A stretch of DNA of 64,000 nt from Hymenobacter baengnokdamensis (GTDB taxonomy: Bacteria; Bacteroidota; Bacteroidia; Cytophagales; Hymenobacteraceae): positions 4,030,001 through 4,094,000 of the forward strand of contig NZ_CP044285.1 in NCBI RefSeq assembly GCF_008728635.1, written 5' to 3'. The notes under the pieces were generated by a model. It searched no databases. It worked only from the letters and a program-made list of their open reading frames with translations, and was not told the DNA's origin. The position numbers were made by a program, and so were the translations under genes. Shown in pieces: positions 52,767 to 61,959 of this stretch; position 1 is the first letter of the stretch, and each line of letters opens with the position of its first letter.

Positions 52767-54332
52767 ATGCAAATGTCTTTCCCATTCAAGAGCCTGGCCG
52801 GCGCGCTGGTACTGCTGGCCGAAATATTCAGCATTCATAATATTAAGGCCCAGCCGGGCAACCCTTCCGCCGGCCGGCGCTTTATCCAGGATAGCCTGCG
52901 CGCCTACGTGGAGCGGGGCCGCCGGCTCTGGAACATTCCCGGCCTCGCCGTGGCCGTGGTTAAGGATGGCCAGGTGGTAGTGAGCCAGGGCTTTGGCACC
53001 CGTGCCGCTGGCGGGCAGGGCGGGCCGGTCGATGGCAACACGCTGTTTATGATGGCCTCCAACTCCAAGCTGTTTACCGGCACGGCGCTGGCCCAGCTGG
53101 AGCAGGAAGGCAAGCTCAGGCTCGACGACCCGGTGCGCCGGTACCTGCCCGGCTATCGGCTCTACGACTCGGCCAGCAGCCAGCTGGTGAGCATCCGCGA
53201 TGTGCTGGGCCACAAGCTGGGCCTGAAGACTTTTCAGGGTGATTTCACGTTCTGGAACTCGACCCTGAGCCACGCTGAGATAGTGGAGAAAATGCGCCTG
53301 CTGAAGCCCGTGTACCCTTTTCGGCAGGACTACGGCTACTGCAACTCGGGCTTCGTGACGGCCGGGCAGATTATTGCGGCCGTGAGCGGCGGCCAGCCCT
53401 GGGAAAGCTGGGTGCAGGCCCGCCTGCTCACGCCGCTGGGCATGACCAATACCTTTCCGCTCCCCGATGGCATTGCCCAGCGCCCCAACGTGGCCCTACC
53501 CTACTCCGATGCCTTCGGCCCGCTGAGCCGGCTGCCTTTCGATGAGCTGCACAACATGGGGCCGGCCGCCGGCCTCGTGTCGTGCACCAACGACCTGACG
53601 CACTGGCTTCAGTTTCAGCTCGACAGCGGCAAGTATAACAAAAATCGAATATTACCCTGGGCTACCCTGCACCGCACCCGCGAGGCCAATACGCTGATTT
53701 CGGCCGATAAAAGCCCGCTCTTCCCCATACACTTCCGCACCTATGGCCTGGGCATATTCAGCGCCGACTATAACGGCCGGCAGGTGTACTGGCACACTGG
53801 CGGGGCCGATGGCTTCGTTACCAACGTGTGCTTTGTACCCGAAGAAAACCTGGGCCTTACCGTACTCACCAACCAGGATAACCAGAGCTTTTTCGAAGCC
53901 CTGCGCTACCAGATTCTCGATGCTTACCTCGGCGTGCCGTACGTAGACCGCAGCCGCCAGCTGTGGCTGAGCGCCCAGGCCGGCCGCGCCGACGAACGCC
54001 GGCGCCTGGCCGCGCTGGCGGCCCGCGCCGCCCGCAAAGCCAAGCCCGTCCGGCCCCTCACGGCCTACGCCGGCACTTACCAAAACCCGGTGTACGGCAC
54101 CATTACGGTGGCCCCGCAGGGCCGGCAGCTGCTGGTGCGCTTCGGCCACCACCCCAACCTAACAGCCACGCTCGACTACCTCGATGGCGACACTTTCCGG
54201 CTCACGTACTCCAATGCGGCGTATGGCATTTTTGCCGCGCCTTTCACGGTAGAGAAGGGCCAGGTAAAGAGCCTGGAAGTGCGCGTGAACGAGGGCATAG
54301 AGCAGGACCCGTACCTTTTCAACAAGAACTGA
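52767..54332 (+). CDS. Serine hydrolase, class C beta-lactamase/PBP-like
   Basis: A 521-residue exported hydrolase. The signal peptide is at about 1-28 (FKSLAGALVLLAEIFSIHNIK). The serine active site is S98-N-S-K101 (MMASNSKLF). The second motif is YCN (DYGYCNSG), and the third is HTGG (YWHTGGADG) in place of KTG. The C-terminal 120 residues (about 400-521) form a DUF3471-like beta domain (AYAGTYQNPVYGTITV). Such proteins are mostly peptidases or esterases of the AmpC fold, not proven beta-lactamases. It is followed after 18 bp by a lipoprotein gene on the same strand. Confidence 0.92.
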   Translation: MQMSFPFKSLAGALVLLAEIFSIHNIKAQPGNPSAGRRFIQDSLRAYVERGRRLWNIPGLAVAVVKDGQVVVSQGFGTRAAGGQGGPVDGNTLFMMASNSKLFTGTALAQLEQEGKLRLDDPVRRYLPGYRLYDSASSQLVSIRDVLGHKLGLKTFQGDFTFWNSTLSHAEIVEKMRLLKPVYPFRQDYGYCNSGFVTAGQIIAAVSGGQPWESWVQARLLTPLGMTNTFPLPDGIAQRPNVALPYSDAFGPLSRLPFDELHNMGPAAGLVSCTNDLTHWLQFQLDSGKYNKNRILPWATLHRTREANTLISADKSPLFPIHFRTYGLGIFSADYNGRQVYWHTGGADGFVTNVCFVPEENLGLTVLTNQDNQSFFEALRYQILDAYLGVPYVDRSRQLWLSAQAGRADERRRLAALAARAARKAKPVRPLTAYAGTYQNPVYGTITVAPQGRQLLVRFGHHPNLTATLDYLDGDTFRLTYSNAAYGIFAAPFTVEKGQVKSLEVRVNEGIEQDPYLFNKN

Positions 54333-54350
54333 TATACAACACCCGTTGCT

Positions 54351-54833
54351 ATGCCATCACTCACTCGCACCTGGGCACCGGCGCTGGCAGTTTGCCTCCT
54401 TGCCTTTAGCAGCTGTCGTAAAGACTGCGCCCCCGCTGATACCGGGCCGCCGCTTTTTGGCATTGCGTTCAGCACCGACACGCTGGGCACAGGGCGGGGA
54501 TTTCATGAGGCAGAGGCTTTGTCAGCTTACCTGGTACGCTACGCGGATGCTAACTTGAGCCGGCCGCTCGACACCGTGCGCACCAACCAGAAGCCCGGCA
54601 ATTTTTTCTATGTTGACCGAACGCTTTTTTGCAATTTTCCGGCCAGCGCCGGGGCCGCCGACCCGCATAGCTACCGGCTGGAAGTACCCGCCACCAAAAG
54701 CCGCTTCGATATTCAAGATGTTGTTTTGCAGTATGGGGGCCCCACCGATTGCACGCGCAGTATCGACCGGCTCGATGCGCTGGTGAATGGCCAGCGCGTA
54801 GATGCGCGCCGGGGCTACGTCGTAGGCAAGTAG
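54351..54833 (+). CDS. Lipoprotein of unknown function
   Basis: A 160-residue protein with a lipoprotein signal (LAVCLLAFSSC, lipobox Cys at residue 22). The mature part begins RKDCAPADTG and has three more Cys residues that could form disulfides. I do not recognise a family. It is 18 bp after the serine hydrolase stop and is likely co-transcribed with it. It ends just before a perfect 17-bp hairpin that terminates both it and the converging dehydrogenase gene. Confidence 0.7.
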   Translation: MPSLTRTWAPALAVCLLAFSSCRKDCAPADTGPPLFGIAFSTDTLGTGRGFHEAEALSAYLVRYADANLSRPLDTVRTNQKPGNFFYVDRTLFCNFPASAGAADPHSYRLEVPATKSRFDIQDVVLQYGGPTDCTRSIDRLDALVNGQRVDARRGYVVGK

Positions 54834-54837
54834 CTTG

Positions 54838-54883
54838 AACACTAGAAAGGCCGCCGCTGATTAGCTGCGGCCTTTCTAGTGTT
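54838..54883. terminator. Bidirectional terminator between lipoprotein and dehydrogenase genes
   Basis: AACACTAGAAAGGCCGC (54838-54854) and its exact complement (54867-54883) form a perfect 17-bp stem with a 12-nt loop. It starts 5 bp after the lipoprotein stop and ends 35 bp before the dehydrogenase stop. A TTTT run is on the plus-strand side. Confidence 0.9.
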
Positions 54884-54918
54884 TTACTATGCTGGCGAAT
54901 GTCAGCGCAGGTGGCTGT

Positions 54919-55968
54919 CTAGTTCAGCGAAGCTACGTCAATCACAAAGCGGTATTTTACGTCGCCTTTCAGCATGCGCTCGTAGGCTTCGTTGATGTGC
55001 TGAATATCAATCAGCTCGATATCCGACATGATGTTGTGCTCGGCGCAGAAGTCGAGCATTTCCTGCGTTTCGGCGATGCCGCCGATGAGCGAGCCGGCCA
55101 CCCGGCGGCGCTTGGCAATGAGGTTGAAGGCGTGCAGGTGCGGGGCCTCGGAAGGCACGCCCAGCAGAATCATGGTGCCGTCGAGACGCAGCAGATTCAC
55201 GTAGGCGCCGAGGTCAATCTGAGCCGAGATGGTATTGATGATGAAGTCGAAGTAATTCCCCACCGACTTGAACTGGTCCTTATCGCTGGTTACCACAAAC
55301 TTATGAGCACCCAGGACTTTGGCATCAGCCTCTTTGCCGGCCGAGGTGCTGAGCACGGTTACTTCGGCGCCGAGGGCCACGGCAAACTTCACGGCCATGT
55401 GGCCCAGGCCGCCGAGGCCCATTACGGCTACGCGGTGGCCGGGGCCGACTTTCCACTGGCGCAGGGGCGAGTAGGTGGTGATGCCGGCGCACAGCAGCGG
55501 GGCCACGCGGGCCAGGTCGAGCTTCTCGCTCACCTTGAGGGTGTATTTCTCATCCACCACAATCTGCTGCGAGTAGCCGCCGTAGGTGGGCTGGCCGGTG
55601 CCGATTTCGCGGCTGTTGTAAGTGCCAATCATGCCGGTGGTTTCGCAGTACTGCTCCAGGCCCTCTTTGCACGACGAGCACTCGCGGCATGAATCGACCA
55701 TGCAGCCCACGCCCGCCAGGTCGCCCACTTTGAAGCCTTTGACGTGGCTGCCCACGGCCGATACGCGGCCCACGATTTCGTGACCGGGCACCATGGGAAA
55801 AATCGAGCCGCCCCATTCGTCGCGAATCTGGTGCAGGTCGGAGTGGCACACGCCGCAGAACAGAATGTCAATCTGCACATCGTGCGCGCCGGGCGCGCGG
55901 CGCTCCAGGGTAAAGGGTTCGAGCGGAATGTTGGCGGCGGGAGCCGCGTAGGCTTTGGTAGCAGACAT
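54919..55968 (-). CDS. NAD(P)-dependent zinc alcohol dehydrogenase (YahK/cinnamyl-type)
   Basis: A 349-residue medium-chain dehydrogenase started at the ATG at 55968 (MSATKAYAAP). Catalytic zinc ligands are C38, H63 and E64 (FCGVCHSDLH, VPGHEIVG), and structural zinc ligands are C94, C97, C100 and C108 (CRECSSCKEGLEQYC). The nucleotide fold is GLGGLGHMAVKFA (about 184-196). It reduces aldehydes or oxidises alcohols, and the YahK-like group acts on a broad set of aldehydes with NADPH. The physiological substrate is unknown. It faces the serine hydrolase and lipoprotein genes across a shared terminator. Confidence 0.95.
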   Translation of the reverse strand: MSATKAYAAPAANIPLEPFTLERRAPGAHDVQIDILFCGVCHSDLHQIRDEWGGSIFPMVPGHEIVGRVSAVGSHVKGFKVGDLAGVGCMVDSCRECSSCKEGLEQYCETTGMIGTYNSREIGTGQPTYGGYSQQIVVDEKYTLKVSEKLDLARVAPLLCAGITTYSPLRQWKVGPGHRVAVMGLGGLGHMAVKFAVALGAEVTVLSTSAGKEADAKVLGAHKFVVTSDKDQFKSVGNYFDFIINTISAQIDLGAYVNLLRLDGTMILLGVPSEAPHLHAFNLIAKRRRVAGSLIGGIAETQEMLDFCAEHNIMSDIELIDIQHINEAYERMLKGDVKYRFVIDVASLN

Positions 55969-56024
55969 GGTAGGCAAAAAATACTATTGAACAGGCAGCG
56001 GCCGCAACGGGCAGCTTGTTCGGC

Positions 56025-56690
56025 TCAACTGCCAGCGGCAGCCTTTGTTTGCGGCCGGGCCAATGATTCGGCTACGAGGCGGCGCATGCGCAGCAGCGAC
56101 TCGTGGGCAAAGCGGCGCTGTAGCATGCGGCCAAACAGCTTGAAGCCCAGCCAGTAAAAGGGGTTCCGAATCTGGCCCGGCTGCGACATGGCATGAATGC
56201 GAAATTGGACCGCGCCGGATGCCAGATTTTTGTGAATGGAGAAGTTAATCTGGCCCTTCTCAAAGTGCCCTTCGAGGGTGCGGTAGCCGTAGCCCCACAC
56301 CCGCTCCGGGCCATCGGGACTAGGCTGCGCGGGCTGGTCGAGCACATCGACAATGCGCACCCCGAAGTAAAAGTTAAAAACCAGAAAGTGCGCGCGCAGC
56401 ACCATAATACGCTTTTCGAGCGGCTGGCTGGGGTCGAAGTAGCCGGTGATGAGGTTGGGCGGCGGGAAGCTGTAGCGCCGCAGCACCCCCTGGGCCGCGG
56501 CAAACGAGCCCGCGGCCAGGGGCGGCCCCGGCGGCTCAGCCGGCAGGTCGGTCACGTAGTCGTCGAGCCGCCAGCCCGTGGCCGACGTGTACTCGTGCTG
56601 GCTTTCGTAGTCGTAGTTGACCCGGGCTTTGGCGTAGGCTTCGAGTTGGGCGCGGTACTGCTCCCAGGCGGGCGGATTGACGGAATTCAA
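56025..56690 (-). CDS. DUF1990-family protein (second of a tandem pair)
   Basis: A 221-residue protein. The start is TTG at 56690: an in-frame TAA lies two codons upstream, and no ATG follows until deep in the protein. DUF1990 blocks are visible, such as NPPAWEQYRAQLEAYAKARV, WGYGYRTLEGHFEKGQINFS (about 135-154) and FRIHAMSQPGQIRNPFYWLG (about 166-185). The fold has been proposed for lipid-like ligands but has no known role that I can state. The second DUF1990 gene starts 87 bp upstream on the same strand. This pairing is analysed in the findings. Confidence 0.85.
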   Translation of the reverse strand: MNSVNPPAWEQYRAQLEAYAKARVNYDYESQHEYTSATGWRLDDYVTDLPAEPPGPPLAAGSFAAAQGVLRRYSFPPPNLITGYFDPSQPLEKRIMVLRAHFLVFNFYFGVRIVDVLDQPAQPSPDGPERVWGYGYRTLEGHFEKGQINFSIHKNLASGAVQFRIHAMSQPGQIRNPFYWLGFKLFGRMLQRRFAHESLLRMRRLVAESLARPQTKAAAGS

Positions 56691-56776
56691 GGCTTAAAAT
56701 ATATTTTTACAATATAGCAAACAATATTTATCGGCAGCTGCAGGCCAGCCCCGAAAGGCGCTGCCCGTGTGCCGGC

Positions 56777-57358
56777 CTACGAGGCCGATTCTTGCTCCGT
56801 AGTGCCATCTTTCGCGTGGCGGGTGGTTTCGACTACCACCGGGCCGAGCGCCTGGCCGCCGCTGGCGGCGGCTACCCGCTCGCAAAACTCGACCCAGGTA
56901 GCCTCCTGCACCAGCTTGCCACCGCCAATCGTGTCGTAGGCAAAGGCCACCAGCCCATCGCGCGATCGGGCCAGGGAGTGAATCTCAAACCGCAGCGCAT
57001 CGGGCCGCCCGTCGAGGGCATGGACCTCAAAATGAATACGCCCGGCTTCGGGATGGCCTTCGAGGGTAACAAACTCGAAGAACGTAGGGCCCACGTCGGT
57101 TACGCGCACGCTGCCATTCCAGGGACCCAGAATTTTGATATGAAACTCATCGCCCACGCTCAGCGAGCCTTCGGTGCCGCGCGTGCGCTCAAATTCGGCC
57201 AGCAGGCCGGGCGAAAACCGGGGCAGGTGGGCCTGCACCTCGGCCATGAGCTGCACTGGCGTGAGGTGCGGCCGCACCACATCGACGTAGTAGCGGCGCT
57301 CCAGCTGGGGGCCGGAGCCCTGGGCGGCGGGCTGTTCGGAAGAAGGCTGATTGGCCAT
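56777..57358 (-). CDS. DUF1990-family protein (first of a tandem pair)
   Basis: A 193-residue protein with an ATG start at 57358 (MANQPSSEQPAAQGSG). It shows the compact DUF1990 core: YVDVVRPHLTPVQLMAEVQA (about 24-43), GDEFHIKILGPWNGSVRV (about 70-87), VTLEGHPEAGRIHFEV (about 96-111) and FAYDTIGGGKLVQEATWVEF (about 138-157). The ends are Gln/Ser/Pro- and Glu-rich and probably flexible. It is more compact than the neighbour at 56025-56690, and the two are not recent copies. No signal peptide is seen. The divergent endonuclease V gene starts 140 bp away. Confidence 0.82.
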   Translation of the reverse strand: MANQPSSEQPAAQGSGPQLERRYYVDVVRPHLTPVQLMAEVQAHLPRFSPGLLAEFERTRGTEGSLSVGDEFHIKILGPWNGSVRVTDVGPTFFEFVTLEGHPEAGRIHFEVHALDGRPDALRFEIHSLARSRDGLVAFAYDTIGGGKLVQEATWVEFCERVAAASGGQALGPVVVETTRHAKDGTTEQESAS

Positions 57359-57499
57359 ACAGGGCAGAATTTCGTTTAACCGGGTTTACTCGCCGTGTTA
57401 CGCAAGGCACCGCGCAGTGTTCGCGGGCGCCAGCTGGAGCGCCAGCTGACGCCCCCGAACACTGCCTCCCAAGCCGTAACGCTTAACCTTTCTTAAGAA

Positions 57500-58189
57500 G
57501 TGGCTTATTTTCGCCGCCCCGGCCCCCCGCCCGACCCCGCCCTGGTGCGTACCCTCACCGAGCAGCAGCAGGCGCTGCGCCTGCGCGTACGCGCCGAGCC
57601 GCTGGCCCATGAGCCAAGCCTGATTGCCGGCTGCGACTCGTCGTTTCCCACGCCCGATACCATTTTGTCGGTATTCGTGGTGCTGCGATTTCCGTCGCTG
57701 GAGCTGGTGGAGAAAGTGTACAGCTATGGCCCGGTAGATATGCCCTACGTGCCGGGCTTTCTGTCGTTCCGCGAAGCGCCCAACGTTATCCAGGCCTTTG
57801 CCAAGCTTACGCACAAGCCCGACGTTATCATGGTCGATGGCCACGGGATTGCCCACCCGCGCCGGGTAGGCATTGCCGCGCACCTCGGCGTGCTGCTCGA
57901 TATGCCTACCTTTGGCGTGGCCAAACAGAAGCTGACTGGCACTTTCGAGGAGCCCGGCCCGGAGAAAGGCAGCATTACACCCCTTACCGATGCCAAAACG
58001 GGAGAGCTGATTGGCCAGGTTATTCGCAGCAAAGACAAGATACTGCCGCTGTTTGTGAGCCCCGGCCACCGCTGCGACCAGGCCACCGCCACGCGCCTCA
58101 CGCTGGCCTGCCTGCGCGGCTACAAGCTGCCCGAGCCCACCCGCCTGGCCGACCACTGGGCCGAGGAGTTTAAGCGGGAAGTACGCTGA
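57500..58189 (+). CDS. nfi: Endonuclease V (deaminated DNA repair)
   Basis: A 229-residue enzyme that cuts the second phosphodiester bond 3' of deoxyinosine or other deaminated bases. The catalytic acids are visible: D46 (GCDSSFP), E92 (FLSFREAP) and D113 (VDGHGIAHP), matching the D43, E89 and D110 pattern known from the Thermotoga enzyme. PYVPGFLSF and the C-terminal VSPGHRCD block complete the family pattern. The start is GTG at 57500; there is no ATG nearby in frame. It stands alone between two minus-strand DUF1990 genes and the metalloprotease gene. Confidence 0.95.
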   Translation: MAYFRRPGPPPDPALVRTLTEQQQALRLRVRAEPLAHEPSLIAGCDSSFPTPDTILSVFVVLRFPSLELVEKVYSYGPVDMPYVPGFLSFREAPNVIQAFAKLTHKPDVIMVDGHGIAHPRRVGIAAHLGVLLDMPTFGVAKQKLTGTFEEPGPEKGSITPLTDAKTGELIGQVIRSKDKILPLFVSPGHRCDQATATRLTLACLRGYKLPEPTRLADHWAEEFKREVR

Positions 58190-58295
58190 GTGCCCGAGCC
58201 CAGCCGCGGCCAGGGGTGGCGAAAACCAATCAGCCCGTAGCTTTACTAGAAGCCGGGGCAGTTGGCGCAACGGCTCAAAATATATTATTTAACAT

Positions 58296-60995
58296 ATGTT
58301 TAACGGCAGTGCGCTTGCCCTGGCACTCAGCCTGTGGCTGCTGGTGCTCGGCGCGGGGCCGGCGGCCGGGCAAACCCTCCCCTACCCTGGCCCGCGCACC
58401 TGCGCCACTCAGCCGGCCGACGACTGGCAGCAGGCGCAGCTGCAGCGGCGCTTGCCGGGCTACCGCACGGCCAAGCTGGCAGCCCCGGTCCGGCAACCCC
58501 AACGCACTACGGCTACTACTTATACGCTGCCCGTGGTGGTACACATCATTCACAGCGGCGAGGCGGTGGGCACGGGCAGCAACATCAGCCAGGCGCAGGT
58601 GCAGTCGCAGCTCGATGTGCTGAACGAGGACTACCGCAACCGCAACGCCAACGGGGCCCTGGTGCCGGCCCCCTTTCAGCCGCTGCGGGCCGATGCGCAG
58701 TTTCAGTTTGTGCTGGCCCCGCGCGACCCCAATGGCAACCCGCTGCCCGAGCCGGGTATCGACCGCATCGACCGCTCGGCCCGGGGCTTCGACGCGCCGC
58801 CCTACGAGCAGGGCTACATCGACAGCACGATAAAGCCGGGCACCGACTGGAACCCCGACCAGTACGTGAATATCTGGGTGTTGCAGCTGGCGGGCAACGT
58901 GCTGGGCTATGCCCAATACCCGGACAACACGGCCGGCCTGGGCGGCCTGAGCCCGCTGGGCGGGGCACCGGCGACCGACGGGGTAGTTATTCTGTACTCG
59001 GCTTTCGGGCGGGTGGGCACCTTGCTCACTAATTATGACCAGGGCCGCACGCTCACCCACGAGCTGGGCCACTGGCTGGGTTTGCGCCACATCTGGGGCG
59101 ATGCCGTTTGCGGCGACGACTATTGCACCGATACGCCCCCGCAGGACGGCCCTAACCTGGGCTGCCCCGCCTTTCCGCACCTGAGCGTAAACTGCCCGAA
59201 CGGGCCTTCGGGCGATATGTTCATGAACTTTCTGGACTATTCGACCGATGCCTGCATGGAGCTTTTTTCGGCCGACCAGAAAAGCCGGATGCAGGCCGTG
59301 ATGGCCGCGGGCACCCCGCGCCGGGCTGTGCTGCTGACCTCGCCTGCCCTTTGCACCGGCCTGCCCGTGGCCGCTACTGCCAGCAGCGGGCCGGTTTGCG
59401 CGGGCAGCAGCGCCCAGCTTACTGCCACCGGCCCGGCGGGGGCCAGCTACGACTGGACGGGTCCCAATGGCTTCAGCAGCACCCTGCAAAACCCGGTGTT
59501 GCCGGCCGTAACGGCCGCGCAGGCGGGCATTTATACCGTGCACGTAGCCGTAACGACCGGGGCGTGCCCGGCCGCCGCCAGCACCACGCTCGTAGTTAAC
59601 CCAAGCCCACCTACCCCGCTGCTAACGGCTTCTACCACTACCTTTTGCCCCAGCGCCAGCGCTAGTGTCACGCTTAGTGTTACCAACCCGCTGCCGGGCA
59701 GCGGGTATAGCTGGAGCGTGGTAAGCGGCGACGGCCTGACCGCCGGCGCCACCACGCCTACAATCGAGGTAACTCCTACTCAGGCTTCCACTTACCTGCT
59801 TACGGTGACCTTGCCCGGCTCGGGCTGCGCCGCCTCGGCCACGGTAAGTGTTCAGGTGCTGACGCCCATCTGGAGCGGCGCGGCCGGTACCGGCAGCTGG
59901 TTCGACGCCGCCAACTGGACGGGCTGCGTGCCCAGCCGCAGCACCGATGCCCTTATTCCGGTCGGCCTCAGCACGCCCTACCCGACCATTAGCAGCGGTA
60001 CGGCCGAGGTGCGGACGCTCACCCAGCAAGGGGCGCTTACGCTGACTGGCGGCGAGCTGGATTTGTATGGCGATTACTCCGGCACCGGCCCGCTAAGCCA
60101 GACCGGCGGCACTGTGGCCACGCGCGGCAGCGGCCCGCAAAGCCTGCGCAGCCTCACCTATCAAAGCCTGGCCATTGGCGGCACCGGCACTAAAACTATC
60201 GGCGCGGCTACTGTTACCCAGGCCCTGGCCATGAGCGGAGCGCTCCTGAACACCGGAACGGCGGTGCTGACCCTGGCTCCGAACGCCATTATCACCGAAA
60301 CCGATGCCAGCTACGTGCTGGGCCAGGTGCAAACCACGCACGTGGTAGGTACCGCACCCGATAGCTTTGGTAATCTGGGCCTGACGCTGACGGCGGCCGT
60401 GGCCCCCGGCAGCACAACGCTGCGGCGCACTACCGGCCAGCCGCTGAGCGTTGGCGCTGGCCAGAGCATCAGCCGCTACTACGACGTGGCGGCCGCCGTA
60501 AGCCGCGGCCTGCAAGGAGCCACCCTCACGTACTACTACCTGCCCCACGAGCTGAATAGCCTGGCTGAAAGTCAGCTGGTACTGGTTGAGTCACCGGATG
60601 CGGGCAGTACCTGGAGCAGCGAGGGCGCCACCCAGCGCGACGCCACGGTCCGGGCCGTCAGCCGCCGCTACGTGGCCGACCTGAACGGCCGCTGGACGCT
60701 GGCGGCCGCCCCCGACGCTTCGCCTGCCGCCACTGCCTACGCTATTAATGCCTTCCCGGTACCATTTTCGGCCAATGGATTATCCTTTCAGGTAACCACG
60801 CCCACGGCCGGCCCGCTGGCCGTGCAGCTCTACGACGTGCTGGGCCGCGTTATCTATTCGCACGATGTAGCCACGGTTGAGGTTGGCACGAGCATCGTAA
60901 ATCTGCCCGGCTCGGGCGCGCTGCGCCCCGGCAAGTATATCCTGGTAGTGCGCCAGGCCGGTCAGCAAGTCCGCCTCAGTGTGGGGCGGGAATAA
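58296..60995 (+). CDS. M43-family (pappalysin-like) metalloprotease with T9SS sorting domain
   Basis: An 899-residue secreted protease. The signal peptide is MFNGSALALALSLWLLVLGA to AAGQ. The zinc motif HELGHWLGLRH is at 255-265, with Glu256 as catalyst and His255, His259, His265 as ligands. The Met-turn is near 310 (MNFLDYS). Cysteines in GCPAFP and DACMELF are typical of the cytophagalysin group. Ig- or PKD-like domains follow at about 345-525, then a beta-rich region and a T9SS C-terminal domain (last 75 residues, INAFPVPFSANGLSFQV). It should be exported to the surface or medium and degrade protein. Confidence 0.93.
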   Translation: MFNGSALALALSLWLLVLGAGPAAGQTLPYPGPRTCATQPADDWQQAQLQRRLPGYRTAKLAAPVRQPQRTTATTYTLPVVVHIIHSGEAVGTGSNISQAQVQSQLDVLNEDYRNRNANGALVPAPFQPLRADAQFQFVLAPRDPNGNPLPEPGIDRIDRSARGFDAPPYEQGYIDSTIKPGTDWNPDQYVNIWVLQLAGNVLGYAQYPDNTAGLGGLSPLGGAPATDGVVILYSAFGRVGTLLTNYDQGRTLTHELGHWLGLRHIWGDAVCGDDYCTDTPPQDGPNLGCPAFPHLSVNCPNGPSGDMFMNFLDYSTDACMELFSADQKSRMQAVMAAGTPRRAVLLTSPALCTGLPVAATASSGPVCAGSSAQLTATGPAGASYDWTGPNGFSSTLQNPVLPAVTAAQAGIYTVHVAVTTGACPAAASTTLVVNPSPPTPLLTASTTTFCPSASASVTLSVTNPLPGSGYSWSVVSGDGLTAGATTPTIEVTPTQASTYLLTVTLPGSGCAASATVSVQVLTPIWSGAAGTGSWFDAANWTGCVPSRSTDALIPVGLSTPYPTISSGTAEVRTLTQQGALTLTGGELDLYGDYSGTGPLSQTGGTVATRGSGPQSLRSLTYQSLAIGGTGTKTIGAATVTQALAMSGALLNTGTAVLTLAPNAIITETDASYVLGQVQTTHVVGTAPDSFGNLGLTLTAAVAPGSTTLRRTTGQPLSVGAGQSISRYYDVAAAVSRGLQGATLTYYYLPHELNSLAESQLVLVESPDAGSTWSSEGATQRDATVRAVSRRYVADLNGRWTLAAAPDASPAATAYAINAFPVPFSANGLSFQVTTPTAGPLAVQLYDVLGRVIYSHDVATVEVGTSIVNLPGSGALRPGKYILVVRQAGQQVRLSVGRE

Positions 60996-61020
60996 GCCGC
61001 CGGCTTTTCTTTTCAGCTCA

Positions 61021-61911
61021 TCACCCCCAGGCTTGCTTTAAGGTAGTCAGCGACTCGCTGGCCGCGGAAGGCAGGCCCAACAGCCGTGCCACGGCCCGGT
61101 ATACCACGGCCGGGCCGGCCGCACTGCTCAGCCAGGCCGCATCGGGCGCGGCCTGGGTCGATTTGCTGAGCTTCTGGCCTATCGGGTCGGTGAGCAGCGC
61201 ATGGTGGCAAAAACGCAGGCGCGGCGCGCTGAAGGCCCTGGTTTCGGGGAGCTGCGCGGCCAGCCAGAGCTGCGCCGCCGTGCTGGGCAGCAGGTCGAGT
61301 CCGCGCACGATAACCGTGGTTCCGAGTCGTAAGTCATCGACCACCGAGGCCAGCTGGTAGGCCGCTACGCCATCTTTTTTCCGGATGATAAAATCGGGCA
61401 TCTCGGCCCACAGCGGCACCTGCACCGCCCCGCGGCTGCCATCGGCAAAGCAGATGGTAGTGCCCGCGGGCACCCTGGCCCGCCAGGCCGCGCCGGGCGT
61501 GGCCAGCGGCACTACCTCAGCGGCCGCGCCGCTGGTGCGCGAGCGCGAGCTGCCATAAACAAGGCCGGGCCGCTGGGCCAGCCGCCGCAACACCTCGTTG
61601 TAGGCGGGCAACTGCAGCAGCTGCGAGTAGTGCCGCAAAAAATCGTCGGGGCCACTCGGGCCGTGGTCGTAATCGAGCCCCAGCCACTCTATTGTTTTGA
61701 ATATATTATCTAGATAAGCCCGCCGCAGCCGGGCCCGGTCCAGGTCGTCGATGCGCAGGTGCAGCGTGCCGCCGGCCCGGCGCACCAGCAGCCAGGTAAG
61801 CACGAAGTTCACCGCGTTGCCCAGGTGCAGGTAGCCGCTGGGCGTAGGCGCCAGCCGGCCCACTACTTCGCTTTTCGTTGGTTGCTGTTCGTTCTTGGCT
61901 TGTTCAAACAT
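61021..61911 (-). CDS. GluQRS-like glutamyl-tRNA synthetase paralogue, zinc cysteines lost
   Basis: A 296-residue class I synthetase core without the C-terminal anticodon-binding domain of GltX, as in GluQRS, which puts glutamate on queuosine of tRNA-Asp. The HIGH-type motif is PTPSGYLHLGNA (about 22-33) and the KMSKS loop is GQKLSKS (about 247). The zinc cysteines of E. coli GluQRS (a CxC after VYA) are replaced: VYGSSRSRTSG has Ser and Arg, and no later Cys completes a site. A queuosine precursor transporter gene lies in the same window, so a Q-linked role is plausible. selD lies 48 bp upstream on the same strand. Confidence 0.85.
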   Translation of the reverse strand: MFEQAKNEQQPTKSEVVGRLAPTPSGYLHLGNAVNFVLTWLLVRRAGGTLHLRIDDLDRARLRRAYLDNIFKTIEWLGLDYDHGPSGPDDFLRHYSQLLQLPAYNEVLRRLAQRPGLVYGSSRSRTSGAAAEVVPLATPGAAWRARVPAGTTICFADGSRGAVQVPLWAEMPDFIIRKKDGVAAYQLASVVDDLRLGTTVIVRGLDLLPSTAAQLWLAAQLPETRAFSAPRLRFCHHALLTDPIGQKLSKSTQAAPDAAWLSSAAGPAVVYRAVARLLGLPSAASESLTTLKQAWG

Positions 61912-61959
61912 GGTCAGGCAAGAAAAACTGCCTACGAAAAATAAGCGGCGCCGAACGCG

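Noticed and set aside
52767..54332. A true beta-lactamase
   Set aside because: SxxK and HTGG are present, but the DUF3471-like tail and the HTGG third motif point to a general serine hydrolase. Resistance cannot be claimed.
58275..59543. A 422-codon antisense frame over the M43 protease
   Set aside because: No recognisable motif, and it lies opposite an intact zinc protease.
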